Shown: one piece after another, positions 15,001-29,435 of the stretch
How the letters are laid out: each line of letters opens with the position of its first letter
Position numbering within the stretch: the first letter of the stretch is position 1
NCBI GenBank assembly: GCA_964020085.1
Contig: OZ026608.1
Location: forward strand, 4,167,890-4,231,889
DNA: 64,000 bases
Origin: Micromussa lordhowensis
Taxonomy: Eukaryota > Cnidaria > Anthozoa > Scleractinia > Lobophylliidae
Direction of reading: 5' to 3'
Made by a program: the position numbers and the translations under genes
The notes under the pieces: model-generated
The model's input: the letters and a program-made list of their open reading frames with translations, nothing else
Databases searched by the model: none
What the model was told of the DNA's origin: nothing

Positions 15001-18000
15001 CACTTGGCAGATATTAAACCGTGTTCTTACAACTTGGATGAGCCCCTAATTCAAGTTTCCTGCGTCTAGACGTAATTTTGACAAAAGCGATCTCTCAGAT
15101 GAAGATAAAAATTCTTACCTGCAGAGCATCCATAAAACTCCACCCTCATGGAAATATGTCGGTACCAGCCCCACGGGCAGACACGGATGTAGCGAGCTTT
15201 GATTTGCGGGAACAAACGGTGCTGTACAACAGTGTTTTGGTCTCTGTTACCACTAAAGTACTGTGAAGGAAACAAAGATGAATACGATACAAAGAGGAAT
15301 CAGATAGGTTCTTTTGGATGAAAAACAAACGAAAGGAAATACCATCCTAAATTCACTGAGTGGATTTTTCTCTTCATAAAGTACTGAATCGTCGTTTTAT
15401 GTTGTGCAATGACCCGCACCAAACACTAGAAAAGTCACATCGTCCATGTATCATCGGCAAAAGGGCTTACAAGGAGCAGTCTTATGCCACAACAAATATA
15501 ATTATCGGCAGATATAATTTGTTGTACAGAAATCGTATTTTTCAAGTACACCAATCACATACGTTAAACTATAGAAACAATTGTCAGGTAAACGTGCTTT
15601 ATTACCATGAGATGAAGATTAAATGTATGTGCTACAGACCTTTTAACAACAGATAAGCAATCAACATTTTAGCGATAAGATCGCATCTGTATTAAAACGC
15701 AGAGGAAGCTAAAACTCACTTTTCGATTGCTATTCTTTTTAAACTCGGCAAAATGCGCTCCATCCTGACTGTAGGTAAGATAATACTGAGTCACCCACTG
15801 AGCGGCGTCCTGTCGTCCTTGAGTAGCGAACTTCACCACTCGCGCGGCGTGGATAAAATCAACCTGAAGCCACTGGTAACGAGTGTTGTGACGCGCGGAC
15901 CAGGCCCCTGTGCGTGGTCCTCGCCGCCGCCAGTGAAGTCTGGCATTGGATGGACCGTGATTTACGTCCCAGCTCGAGGAGGCTGATAACTGCCTTCCTT
16001 TTAACCGACCGTTTTGCATTCCAAGAGGCTGGTTACAACGTTTTCCTGCGTTTAAAAGAGGTGTAAGGGAAGTATACATGCACTTATATTAGTCTTACTT
16101 TACACTCATTCATGTCGCATCTAAAATGAGCTACCTCACGGCTTGTGCATCTTGAAAAATTTAGCCTAAACTTTTCATTTGAAATCCGCTTTAATCTTCG
16201 CCATCCTTGGCCATCCTTGTTCCTTTATGGTTTATTAGTATCTCCTAAGTGTTTTTCTATCTTGATAAGCTTTTATTTTCAGGTTTTCTTCAATTTAAAG
16301 GTAATTCTGTACGTGGCCAAAATTACTATATAAGACCGTGACGGAGCTCCTTATTTTTAACCTTTCTGCCCTTGATGAAATAAGAAAAAAGACAACGTTA
16401 TGAATGAAATTCTTACCATAAACACATCCGTAGAACTCAACTCTCAAGCCTATCCAGGAGTACCAGGCTACAGGGTAAACTCTGAAGTATCTTCCATACA
16501 GAGGTTTGGCAAACTTGTGCTGAACGATGATATATCTGTCGTAATTTCCTGAGAAAATCTGCAAGCAAGATTCGTGCTTATTCGTAAATCTTCACATCTA
16601 TTTCACTTGGAAAACCATTTCGACCAATAAACCGATTGCAGTTGATTTCGCTTAATTGTCTCATTATATCACCATTGCGGCAAGGTTCAACTAAGCAAGG
16701 CAAATTACAAGCTCCATTCTCTAAAATCATTGATCGCGCGCGGAAAGGGCAGGGGGCGGAGGTTCTTTCACCAGTTGCCCCAGTCCCCACTCCGTCTCGC
16801 CTCGCACTCGCTTCTCTCACTGTATTTGACTTACGTTTTCTCGAGTTAGGACATGACTACTGAAAGTGCTAGCAATAGGCTATTTCCGAGTTGCCTTTTG
16901 CCTCTGAGTAAAAACGAGTCTTCGCGCGGAACCATTTATATAAAAATGATCTCCGGCAACAGGTTCATGGAAATCAAACTTATTTTCCTAAGAAAGGTTT
17001 TGCAACAGAGGCACAAGGTAACTCGTAAATGACCTATTGATCTTGTACATCCTAATCAGTAGTGTCAGCCAAAGCAAGACTACTTCTGGTTGAAAACTGA
17101 AATTTCACTCGTACTAACGATAACCGTACCTTTGTTGATCTCCCCTCACGGTAAGGAACCAATCTGCCCTTAGTTTTTCCATACTTGATGTAATATTTCG
17201 TTACCCAGTAATTAGCGTTGTGCATTCCCTGCGTGGCGACACGTGTTGCCTTAGTCATGGCTTGGAAGTCTATCTGCAGAAACCGGATTCTGTCGTTCCT
17301 TCTTGGAGACCACCCTCCTCCGAAGCGGCTGTAGCGCCTTCTGTTAAGTCTAGCGTTCCACGGTGCGTCATAAACGTTGTTGTATGAGGACGCAGTCATG
17401 ACGGGGTTTGGAACACGGCCGTCTTCGAGACCAAGAGGCATGTCACAGTGATCTGAAAAATATTAATAAATAAAGCTAAGAAAATAAGGATTTTGCCTTG
17501 GCAGTAAAGGATAAGGACACTGCGTGAAAGGATAAATAAGACGACACCGTATCTCAAGCGAGAGGAACGCAATTTCATCTTCGCAAATTTCATTTGCTCA
17601 GAGAAACCGTCACCGCTTCTTTAAGAAAGCAATATTTACTAAAACATGTCAGAAAATCACACGGGCAATGGAATTGCAAAAAACAAGTTATTGTGTAAAA
17701 AATGTGAGGGTCCAAAATGAAGTTACTTGGACCCTCGTCCAAGTAACTTCATTTTCCCAGTTGCAATAGAACTCCGACCTCTACCAACTTAAATGTTTTT
17801 CTGACTTCCATTCTGCTTATTGCATTGGGATAATCCCGCTCAATTGAAATTAATATAGCCACACCTCTCCACAACGGCTACCTTGGGGAGAGAGGAAAGT
17901 GGCCGTTTTAAAGAGGTGGTCGTTAAGGAGATTTAACGGTGTAATATGACCCCTGTATTTTGTTCGGGGGTGTAACATTTTATTATTAATATTTTATTAT

Positions 18001-21000
18001 TTATTTATTTACTCAAATTTAATTACACAGATGATCAAAACAAAAACAAAGAATTAAATATATATACAAGTATAAAAAAGAGATATCTGAGTAATTAGGC
18101 CAGTTTATACAGAATTCTAGATTCCTTATTTTAAATAAACTGCCTGTGATAAAATTCAAACTACATGAAGAACTAACATAGACAAATCGCAACAACAAGA
18201 AGTGATCAATCACTATAAAAATTTATCCTTACTTAAGTTAAATTTACTAATATAAAACTGATTTACTTTCTTACTAAACAGTGATACTCGATCAATTGTC
18301 CTAATAGAGACAGGCAGGCCATTCCATAAATTTACAATGCGATTAAAAAATGAGAATTTAAAAACATTGGTTCCAAAACGACCCTTGGCAAGTATGGCTT
18401 CTGTATTCCTCATATGGTACTTATATGATTTGAAGCTAACATACGATAGGACGTCAAAATCAATGTGCCCCTTTAGACAATTAAAAAAGAAACATAAATC
18501 TAAAACCTCCCTTCTAAACTCGAGAGGCATAATACCTAATTTAGCTAAACGTTCTGGATAAGTTAAATCACATTTCAAGATAAATTTGGTGGCACGCCTT
18601 TGAACACGCTCAAGGGCCTTAATTTTTAACTTTAAAAAAATGATTTTGAAATTGTAGCACATAAGTACGTAACACAATCAAAATATATCAATAAAACAGA
18701 TAGTACGAATCAAGTTTCGTGACCTATTATAAGAATAAAAAAGGCGTTTTGTATCTACTGTTCGTTACTAGTTGATTAACTGACCGTTGGCGAGAGGATT
18801 GGGGCGGGAACTCGTCCCCGCCCCAATCCTCTCGCGGCCGCACGCCGCTCGCCCCCAAAATAAACGCGCCCAAAATAAATCTCGCGTGAGACCCAAATAG
18901 AGAGCTTGCTCGCAGGCTAGCGAGAGGTAAATTTGGCAGTCGGGACACGCTTCAGTGGAGAGGTGGCTGTTGTAGAGAGGCTAAACTAAGAGTGAATGTA
19001 TGCAACGTGTGAACGTCCACCGGGACCACAAAAGTGGGGTTGTAGAGAGGTGGGCACTGGTGGATGTTCGACTGTATCAATTTCATTTCTAACGAAAATC
19101 ATTTGGAAAAAATAGAAAAATGTTTGGAAGCTTTTCATTCACTCTTTAAGTTTGACTGGTTTCTAAGAACTGTTGAGACAATCACTTACTCCAAGGACAT
19201 CCATATAACTCCATCCTCATGGAAATATGCGACCTCCAGCCTCTTGGTTGGACACGAACGTATCGAGCGTACAGGGCTGGCTTGAAGGCGTGCGTGCGAA
19301 CTGAATACCTGTCAAAGTTGCCTTGGAATTGCTGCAAAATTACAAATACATCTGTTAGCAATCTGTACTGTCCCACTGAACGTAAAGCTGTATTCATAAT
19401 TATCTGTAAGTAGCATCAGTAATCGTATTATATTGTAAATAGGGTAAGTATTAGTATCGTAAGTAGGATAAATACCTCTTACTAACCGAGTTCGAGGTCC
19501 GTACTGTAAGTTACGGACCGAGTTTTTCCCCATCGATTTATGGCCCAAGCGCGAAGCGTGCGGGCCATAAATCGAAGGAGAAAAACGAGGATCCGTAACT
19601 TACAGTACGGACCGAGAAAACGTGTGTGTGTCTGACGGGTTCGCCGGGAACGATTTTTATTCACGCGGAACGGCCTCAAATTTCTGGCGCACCTCGAAAG
19701 CAAAACGAGTCAATTTAAAAAAAGTCGTTAATTGACTCTTAAGTCGTTAGAAGGTTTTAATACACAATTTCTAAAAAAGTTAAGAACACTTGGCGATAAA
19801 TCAAGAAATGTTTTGGCAACAAAAGCAGCTTCAAATTTTAGCGGGCCGTACAATAGAATACGGCCAGCTAAATTGACCAATCAGAGCGCGCGTACTAACT
19901 GAGAGATATAATAAGTAATCGTATTGTTACGGTAGAGTAAGTAGAGTAAATTGTAGCATTGTAAGTAGCATCTAGAATCGTATCGTAATGATTGTAAGCA
20001 GCGTAGCAGTGTGCAGTAATCACACTGTATAACAAGTTTTGTTGGTAATCAAGGGACTGTACACATATCAGCGTTGAAACAAGGTTAGTAGTTGCATTAC
20101 TGTGGTAAATTGTCTACACGTAAGAAGCGGTACCAGTGTTTTAAATGGTGCTACGTAGTGTAAATTACAATTAAACCATTCAAAAAAATCTGTATTATCA
20201 CTTCCAGCCTTATTGGCCTAGCAAATTCCGGCTTCATTAGCATTTTTAGTAAGCGACTACGAGTATTTCTACTCCCCCCGGATGGATGCTACTCCATCGC
20301 AAGGTTGCTCTCAGCTTTAAATTTGCCAGTGCCCATTTATACACCTGGGTGGAGAGATGCACTGTAAGAGTTACGTGTCTTGCCCAAGAACACAACACAA
20401 TGTCCCGGCCAGGACTCAAACCCGGACCACTTTATCCTGATTCCAGCGTGCTAAGCAATACACAATCGCGCCTCCAACGCCCAGTTTCTCAAAAAGGGAG
20501 ATCACTTCATAAATCAATTTAGTCACAAACCTTTACAACGTTCCACCAGTGTTTCACTTTGGCAAAGTATATGCCATCCGAGCTGTAAAGAACATAATAG
20601 GCAGTCACCCATTGGCTAGCATCGTACCTTCCCTGGGTATTAATTCCAGTAACCTTCATCGTCCGTCCAAGGTCGACTTGTAGAAACTGATTGTGGTTAT
20701 TGTGCTTGGCTGCCCAGGATCCAACGAAACGGCCATGTTTTCGACGATGAAGCCTGGCGAGCCATGGAGCGTGGAAATGGTTGTGATACGACGAAGCAGT
20801 GATGGCTCGGTTTTTGATTCGTCCATTTTGCATGCCAACGGGGTTCGTACAGAAACGTGCTGTTTGGTGAAACAAAACAACAAAGGGTTTTAAACATTAA
20901 CATCCAAGCGGGTTTATGGAACGTACTAGCTTGTTCAGTCCCATTGGCGATTATTTTGCCTTGTTCTCTTTTTACGAGTTTATTGACCTAGCCGATCGAC

Positions 21001-24000
21001 TCGGACCATAAACCCAGTACGTACCTCATGCTAGTCCAACAACATCTATAAAATATAAAAAGCTATGCTTTCAATTAATTTTTCAAGAAAAACTTAGTGG
21101 GATCTCGAAACCGTGTGCAAATAGGGTTTTCGAGGATGTCATCAGTACATTACTTTGGCTCAGTCTTGCCTATTTCTGTTAGGCTGAGTTTAACTCTGTT
21201 TTTAAAGTTGTTACTACCTAGAAACCCTGAAGCGGTTTTGACGAAGCCAATTTCCCAGCCCAAATCAGGTTTGCCCAGATCCCATTGCCAGCCTAATTTT
21301 GCCCAAATCCCAGCCCCATTCTCACTTTATGGTTTGCAATTCCCCAGTCCCAGTGACCCGACTCACCTTTTCCCAGTGAAAAAAGAAATTAGCAAAACCA
21401 ATTACCCATTTTACCTCTCCAGGGTCCTCTATCTACATTGATTCTTGTATATTGCTATTGTGAAAACGAGGAGAAACCTCTTTAAAACTGTACACCCAAG
21501 AGAATGAAATTTTCCTCACTTACCTCCCCCATAGTAACAGCCATAGATCTCTACTCGCATAGCAACATAGCTTCGGAAAGCCTTGGGATGAAAACGAATG
21601 AACTTGGCTCGGATCGGAGGGGCAAGCTCGTGCTCTACGATTGTATAGCGATCAAAGTTCGCTTGAAACACCTAGAAAATCAAAAAATGTTTTGTAAGGA
21701 AACGGCCATATTCAGATTATCGGTATTAGACCGGAGCTAACTTGCAGTGGAGGCTCAAGCGGGTAATTATCATTAAAAAGAGATTCACCATTTGTATTTG
21801 AAAAGACTCCCCGCATCAGCCTCGGTTGCAAGCTAAATCCAGTCCATTGACTTTAATATGGTCTATTAAAATTACGCACAATTTTTACTGCATGCATAGT
21901 TATTATAATTAGCCTGTCACGCAAAAATGGCTTAAGTTCTACATTTAAGTGCGCCTCTTGCCATGGCAGTCGACGGTATCCCATAACTTAACTTCCCGTG
22001 TCAGGGCAATTTTCGGGAGCAAGAATGTTTTACTGTTTTCTTCACGGATCGTCGACTAAGGGGTGAAAATACACAAAGATAAACGAGAAAAAGGGGCTTC
22101 TGGTGTGGTGGATTAAAATTTAGAGAATTTCCTACAGACAGAAAATTCCAAAAAAATTATTTGCGACACAAGTAGAAAATTAGATTACGAGTTGTCTCTC
22201 TTTCGCTTAGGCCGTGGAGTGTGACGGGAGGAAGAAAAAAAGAGAGAAAATGTCAGCGCGAAATCTGGGGACGAGAAACGCGTCAAAGAAGAAAAAATAA
22301 GCACGCGCTTCTGGCAACCAGATTTCGTGGGGCCATTTTTTTCTTGCGCTTGTCTAGCATAAAAACAGAATCACCACAAACCTTATTCCTTCCATACTCC
22401 ATATACGCTCTAAACCGTTTTCCATCTAAACTATATTTAACAGTGTAACTTGTCACCCACTGCTGGGCATCGTGTCGACCCTGTGAAGCCACGCCGGTAA
22501 TTTTGGCCGGCCGGCACAGTTCCACTTGTAGCCACTGAAGTGCGTTTCTGCCTTTAGCTACCCAGGCCCCTGCTCGACCGTGCCCGGACGGCTGGTTGAT
22601 TCGAGCGCGGTCTGGGCCGTGGTTGTAGTTCCAGGATGAAGAAGCGCTTAGCGCGCTACTCGGGATACGGTAATCTTCCAAGCCGAGAGGCATCTTACAA
22701 CGATCTTAAAAGGAAAGAGATAAGGTTTGAAATGTTCCTTGCCGTGATCAGGATGACGTTACGTCAGACGACAAACGACAAAAATAAAACTTTTGCCGTC
22801 CGTCTTCAGCTGTTTGTACAGTAGAGTGAAAATATTTGTATTTGCGGTGATAAGTAGGAGAATTTTTCTTTTTTTGTGTGGTTTATTTAGGGATTAAAAG
22901 AAAAGAATAAAAAATCAGAGGCCTTTTGCCGTCTACCGTAAACGTCATGCATAAAAACTCTAATAATACAGACATTGACTTCGCGAGAGTCACAACACCC
23001 TTAAGAGCCGAAATGCCAGGTAAAGAACTTTAAGATAATTTGGTTTTATCAACTGGGTTGATAATGTGAATTGTCCACCGTAAAGAGATTCGGAAGCTGA
23101 CGTTTCGAGCGTTAGCCCTTCGTCGGAGCGAATCAAGGAATTGTGGGTTGTGTGTGGTTTATATACAGAAATGTGGAGCTACGCTATTGGTTGGTGCCTG
23201 GCAACGTGAAAAACAACAGAATGAATTAGTTGAATGAAAAGCGTTCGTTGATACCGTGAGGATTAAGAGTGCCGATTTGAAAAATAAATCTTTGTTCAAG
23301 AGTTTTGCGGCTTTCTGTGCTTCCTTGATGTAGGGAGAGGCCGCAGACTGCCATATGTTGCTTAGAATGATTCGGCAGATTAAAGTGTCTAGCAACCGGT
23401 TTAGAAGCGTCTTTATCGTCTTTCTCTACGTCGCGAAGGTGTTCTCGGAAACGGTCGCCTAGTCGTCTACCTGTTTCGCCGATAAAAAACTTTTTGCAAA
23501 GAGTGCAAGTTATACAGTAGATGACATTGGCTGAGGTACAGGTAAATTGATCTGTGATCTTAATGGATCGCTTGGGTCCCGACAATTTCTCAACGTTGTA
23601 AATGAAAGGACATGTTTTACATCGCGCGCGTGCGCATTTAAAAGTTCCAGGTTGTTCACTCGTTTTGAATGCACTTCTAACTAAAAAGTTACCTATGTTT
23701 TTGTCGCGTTTGAATGAAATTAATGGCGGTTGCGAAAAAATTCTACCAGTATCGGGATCATTTTGAAGTAATTTAAAGTTTTTGAGAATGATGTTCTTAT
23801 CGACTCTTCAAACTTTAACGTTGCCTAAATTGTTCACTGTACTAGTCAGAATTATAAGCGCAAGTTACGAGAGTCATTATGATTACTGCAGGGATCATTA
23901 ATGTTGCTGGAAATGGTAGCGTAAGGTATCCAATGAATAAAATCATCACCTAAGAGCACCATGTAACTCCACATTTGCGCTGATTGGATAGTTGTTGCTC

Positions 24001-27000
24001 TCTCAAAGTGTCATTGCGCAGGACTGGTAACTGGAAATGTAAGCCCTTCTACAAAGTAGAGACAGTTTTAATTTCATCCACCAACCTGCAAAGCATCCAT
24101 AGAACTCTGCTCGCATGGAGATATGTCCATACCAATGCCAAGGCATAATACGGATGTACCTTGCTTTGATGTTTGGCACCAGTGGGTATGATTTCACCGT
24201 GTTTTGATCTCGGTTTCCTGGGAAATACTATTAACAAACAAACAGCAATACATAAGGTGAGACTAACGGTGCATTTTTCAACGAAAACAGCCATGTTCTT
24301 CCTGTTTCCAATTAAAAATGTTGTTACGCGCGATTTTGTTTTCTCAGCCTCAACGCAAAAGGGATCTTTCAGTATTGTGCAAAAGTAATCAAACGAAATC
24401 CGATGAAACTCGAGAATTTCGAGGTTTTCAAAGAAAATGAACGAAATTTCGTTTCGAACAAAAATTTGAGAAAGTTTCTTCAAAACTTCGGAAACCCATT
24501 GTTTCTACTGATGCAAAATTTCGTGAAATTTCGTGTGGCTTCGTAAACCTGTACAACGAAATTCGCTTGATCAGATCTTGAATATACACTTCAAGTCTTC
24601 AAAAATTCGTTTGAAAGTTCGTTATGTACATGTTTTGAGTAACATAGATTGAAAGCGAAAGAACGCGAAAAAAAACCTTTGTTATAGACTTACAGAAGAA
24701 CGAAGACCAAAATTTTACAAAATTAGTTAAATCACATTACCTTTGCACAGTACTGTATGTAAAAAAAAGATTTCACCTTGTTTTGTACGAACCTTTCTCA
24801 CGTGTCTTTGCTTGTAGTCAACGAAGTGAATTCCGTCCAGGGCGTATCTCAAATAATAATGTGTGACCCACTGCCTATAGTCTTGCCTTCCCTGAGTCGC
24901 TATTCGAACGATAAAAACCGCCTTAAGAAAGTCCACCTGAGGAGAAAAATACGAAATCAGACAAGTGCACTTTAGTATGGGCGGACTTAGTCTTTGCTTA
25001 CTATAGAGCAGTTTTCAAATTAGTGTGGTAAAATCAAAACCAAACCCAAACTAATTAGGATACCCAGCCAATCTCAAACCTTAGTACCATCAGAACTAAA
25101 ACCAATGCAATTGCCTGATTTCTTGCGACACTTAATTGAAAACCGCTCTATTTAACAAGTAGATTATGAGTTCGAGATTTTCATTCGTGATAGTAGGGAC
25201 GTAGCGTAATAAGAGAACGACATTCGTGTTGGAACGCTAGTGAATTTCTACTAATAACCACAAGAACTATAATCATATAAACGTTTCTAAGAACGATTAA
25301 GTCTAAACAAGAGATCATATATGGTCTCTTGGTCTAAACAGGTCTCAAAAGAGCTAGTTTACGTTCTCATCCATTTTACAGTAACTAGTTTCCCGTTACC
25401 TGAAGCCATTGGTGCCGGTTGTTGGTTTTTGCACACCAAGCTCCGGTATAACGCCCATGTTTGGCATGATGTAACCTGGCGCGAAAAGCAGCATGGTATG
25501 GATCCCAGTTAGATGAGGCAGTGATTCTCTTGTTTCCAATCCGCCCGCTCTGCATTCCCATCGGCTGGTTACACAAAGGGCCTGGAACGGAGGAAAGGTG
25601 TTAGCCTGGGAGAAGCTGCATAACTTTATCTGATCAAGAAAGTTTTGTAGTTATGGTTCATGGTTCATGGTTCATGGTTCATTTATTTCACACTATTTAC
25701 ATCAAGTTAACATAGGAAAAAAAGTATAGTTACAACACACGATTACAAGATAAAATAATTACAATACAGGTTAAAACATGTGTATGGTGGTCAAAGTAGC
25801 AAAGGCTTTCTAGTTGACCACCATCTACTTTTAAGTAAACAAAGAACTGACACTGAGCTTAACTGAAATATGGTAGAAAATATCTGTAGAGCCTAGGACT
25901 AATGTACAAAAAAAATGAAAAATCAAAAATACATTTTTCTGCTTCTTTTCTTCTGCTTCTGCCTAAGAATGATGTTCTGCCTAAGAATGAAGCTAGTATA
26001 TCATCATTTCTCAAACTCATTAATAATTCACAAAGTTTATATCTGATCTTAATTAGCATAGAGTTTTACGATTTTATTTCTCCCTTTTCTGCTTAGTTTT
26101 AGTTTCGATTGAGAAGATATGTCAAACACTTAAGACAGTGTTCGACCAAATTTCCAAACACCTCAAAGTTGGTCAAAACATACTACGCATTGTGTCATAT
26201 TTTCAACTCTCTTCACGGTGTTTGGAGATGTGACAAAACACGGTCTTTCGTGTGTGATATAATACGTCGAAGTCAACGCAAGAGAGCATACCCTTGTTGA
26301 AATAGTTTGCAGAATTAAGGGGAAAACGTTACAAGTACTCACCGTCCCTGCAACCATACAGTTCCATCCTCAAGGATATGTAACCGTACCAGGATTTTGG
26401 GTAAAGTCTCACAAAGCGAGCCTTAAACGGTTTTATAAAGCGATGCGTAACAACGTGGTATCTGTCACTGTTGGCACTAAAGAGCTAGAAGATATAAAAG
26501 AGTATATAACGCGATGTTTACCTTTTTCATCGATCACGTTTACTAAAGTAGCAGTGTTTGAGGAAAACTAATAGAATTCTTATAAAAACGGTGACGAAAT
26601 TTGTGCAACCTTTGAGCAATTCTCGAAAGGAATGACTGCTATGAGAAAGGGGAACAGGGATGGTGCAGTGGTACAGCGCTCGCCTCCCGCCAATGTGGCC
26701 TGGGTTCTATTCCAGCCCAGTGCCATATGTGGGTTGAGTTTGTTGTTGGCTCTCGCCTTGCTCAGAGGGTTTTTCTCCGGTTTTCCTCCCTCCACAAAAA
26801 CCAACATCTCCAAATTCCATTGCGATCAGGATAGAGGACCTGCTGAAACCAGCTGAAGCTGATGTGGGTTCCTCTCTAAATATTGTAATTTAAAGCCTCC
26901 ATTTTCGTTTGACGAAACGTTCAGTTTGGGTCTTTAGCATCGCTTTTGCCTGTCTACGTAAAATGCTCTAAAACATAGCAGTCTTAATTGCCGGTTTTCA

Positions 27001-27452
27001 CATGACGTCACTAAAATTCAAACTACACAACTATTGATCCTCCTGATATTTTACTTTAATGATGTATAAGAGAAGCTGAAAACTAATATTCATACAAATT
27101 TTTGTTCCGAATGGGTTCTTGGTTTTGTGATAGACTACGGTTGAATTTTGCGCGACGCGGCATTTACACGAAAGCCGAGGTGTTTAAAAAGTGACTTATT
27201 TCGGGAAATTTGGCTATCTGAACAGTGTTTGTATTGGAAAAAGTATTATTTTAATCGTTTTTTAGTTCCTCGAGAGATAAATTTCCCCTTTTGTCTCCTT
27301 TTGTAGCAAAACTCAATGACAGATGTTTCTGTTGGTTTCCGGCCGCCATGTTGGTGCCCATCCGGATGGGCACCAACATGGCGTCTCCATACTAATCTCT
27401 ATAAATTTGGGGAAAAAGCTTCTCCGTATATCTTGCAGAAGAAAAATTGCTT

Positions 27453-27483
<31 letters not shown>

Positions 27484-29396
27484 GTTACCTTTCTTTTCTC
27501 AGATTCTGGACTTCATCTAGTGAACAGTTTTGATTTTTATTTTGAATGGCGTGACACTGAAGACCAGCAATACGTTTTCAAACGAGTGGACAGACCTTAG
27601 TTAAAACTCAAAAGTGACTTACCCTTATTCGACGTCCTTCTTTGTAAGGAAAAAAACGCCTTCCCTTTCGGCTGAAGGAGACAACGTAAGACTTTACGTA
27701 TTGGTTTGCGTCATAGCGACCCTGAGTAGCCACGCCTTTGAGTGTAGCAGTTTTCTCCAAGTCGACCTGTATCCACTGTCGAGTGTTTCTTATTCGTGCT
27801 ATCCAACCACCACGCGTGGAACCATGGTTTCGCGCCTGCAGTCGCGCATTGTAAGGTCCGTAGTACGCGTTGTACGTGGACGAGGCACGGAGGCGGGATT
27901 TGATGATGCGGCCATCTTGCATTCCGAGTGGCATGAAGCAACGGTCTTAAAATAACAGCAAAAAAAGCAATCAATAAAACACTAAGCGCCTAAATAGAGG
28001 CTCTATTATTAGTACAATGAAGCAATTTGAGCACACAGAAATGGTAGTAGTGTCTTCAAACAGCTTTGTCACAGACAGTAAATCTTGAAAAACATTGGCA
28101 AGCTTATTTTCAAGTTCGTAATCCTTCTTAGTCGCCCTCAGTGGTAAGCACATTTGTTTATTTCCGGGATTTTTGTAAATACTTCCTTGGTGTTACTACG
28201 GTTTCTATGACGTGAAGCTTGGAAAAACGCGTGCGAGCGGGGCATAACTGGTTTTGCTTTTACTTGCGATGGATGCAAAAGTGGCGCGAGTTCTCGTAAG
28301 CCAATCGTGTACAGCAGTAATGTAAAACCGATTATTTAATTTCGACAGCCAAGTGAAAAACAGCTCCGTCCTACCTTAGAAAACTATTCCTTCAGTTTGA
28401 AAGTAATTTCCTTTATCAGAAAAATGATTTGGAATATCATGATATATCTCCTTTAAGAGGGCTTCATATTAGATCGTAATAGTCGAAGAAATATCGTTAA
28501 TTTTTTTGAAACTTCGTCCTTTTGGAGAACTTAAAAGGTTGATAAACTCGCTCTTATTTAGTAAGGACCATGATTTAGGTAGCTTCACTCGTGGACAACA
28601 GTGTTGACAAATTTGAATAAAACAAACGCTTTCTATCGGCGTCTTCCGTAATTGAAAAAAATAGTTTTTTTTGGCGATAGCCAAACCGCCCTATCCGGCC
28701 CCCTTTTTCAGTGTTGAAATACGCTCCGTGGACACTGTCACGTGGCTATAACACTGAAAAGAGGTCGAAATGTGAAAACTGGAGATTGAAAAACTAATTT
28801 TGTCCATGATTTCAGGTTATATTTTCCCTTTAACTTAACACAAAGACTCGTTAGAATGGACTTTTTCCGTAATCCCAACGACATAAACGGGATTTTAAAC
28901 TAATTTCTGACCGTTCCCAAAATTCTTATTGTTAAGTAACTCTTTAAGGAACTTTTGAAGCCCTAAAAGTGGCATTCCATTTTCAAAATCTTTTAATTCT
29001 TTACTTACCTACTGGGCATCCATAAAATTCAACTTTCATACAAATATGGCTGCGCCACCCACGTGGTTGGATTTTGAGATATCTCGCTAAGATGGCTGGG
29101 TTTATTGGCATTGTGGTCACGGAATGTTGGTCACGGCTTCCCGTGAAGTACTGCAACCAGAACGTGACAGCTGGGTAAGTTACGTTACATGCTATTCAAA
29201 ATAGTCTCTTGCGTTTTATTAACCAACCAACGAACGTACAAATAGGCCAACGAATAAATGAATGGATGAATGAATGAAAAAACAAAAACAAAAGAATGAA
29301 CGAAAAAACAGATGATTGACTGACTGACTGACTGACTGACTGCTTGACTGACTGACTGACTGACTGATTGATTGATTGACTGATTGACTGATTGAC

Positions 29397-29435
<39 letters not shown>

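Noticed and set aside
27316..27600. 94-codon plus-strand ORF
   Set aside because: Runs through a MITE palindrome and antisense intron sequence; no domain.
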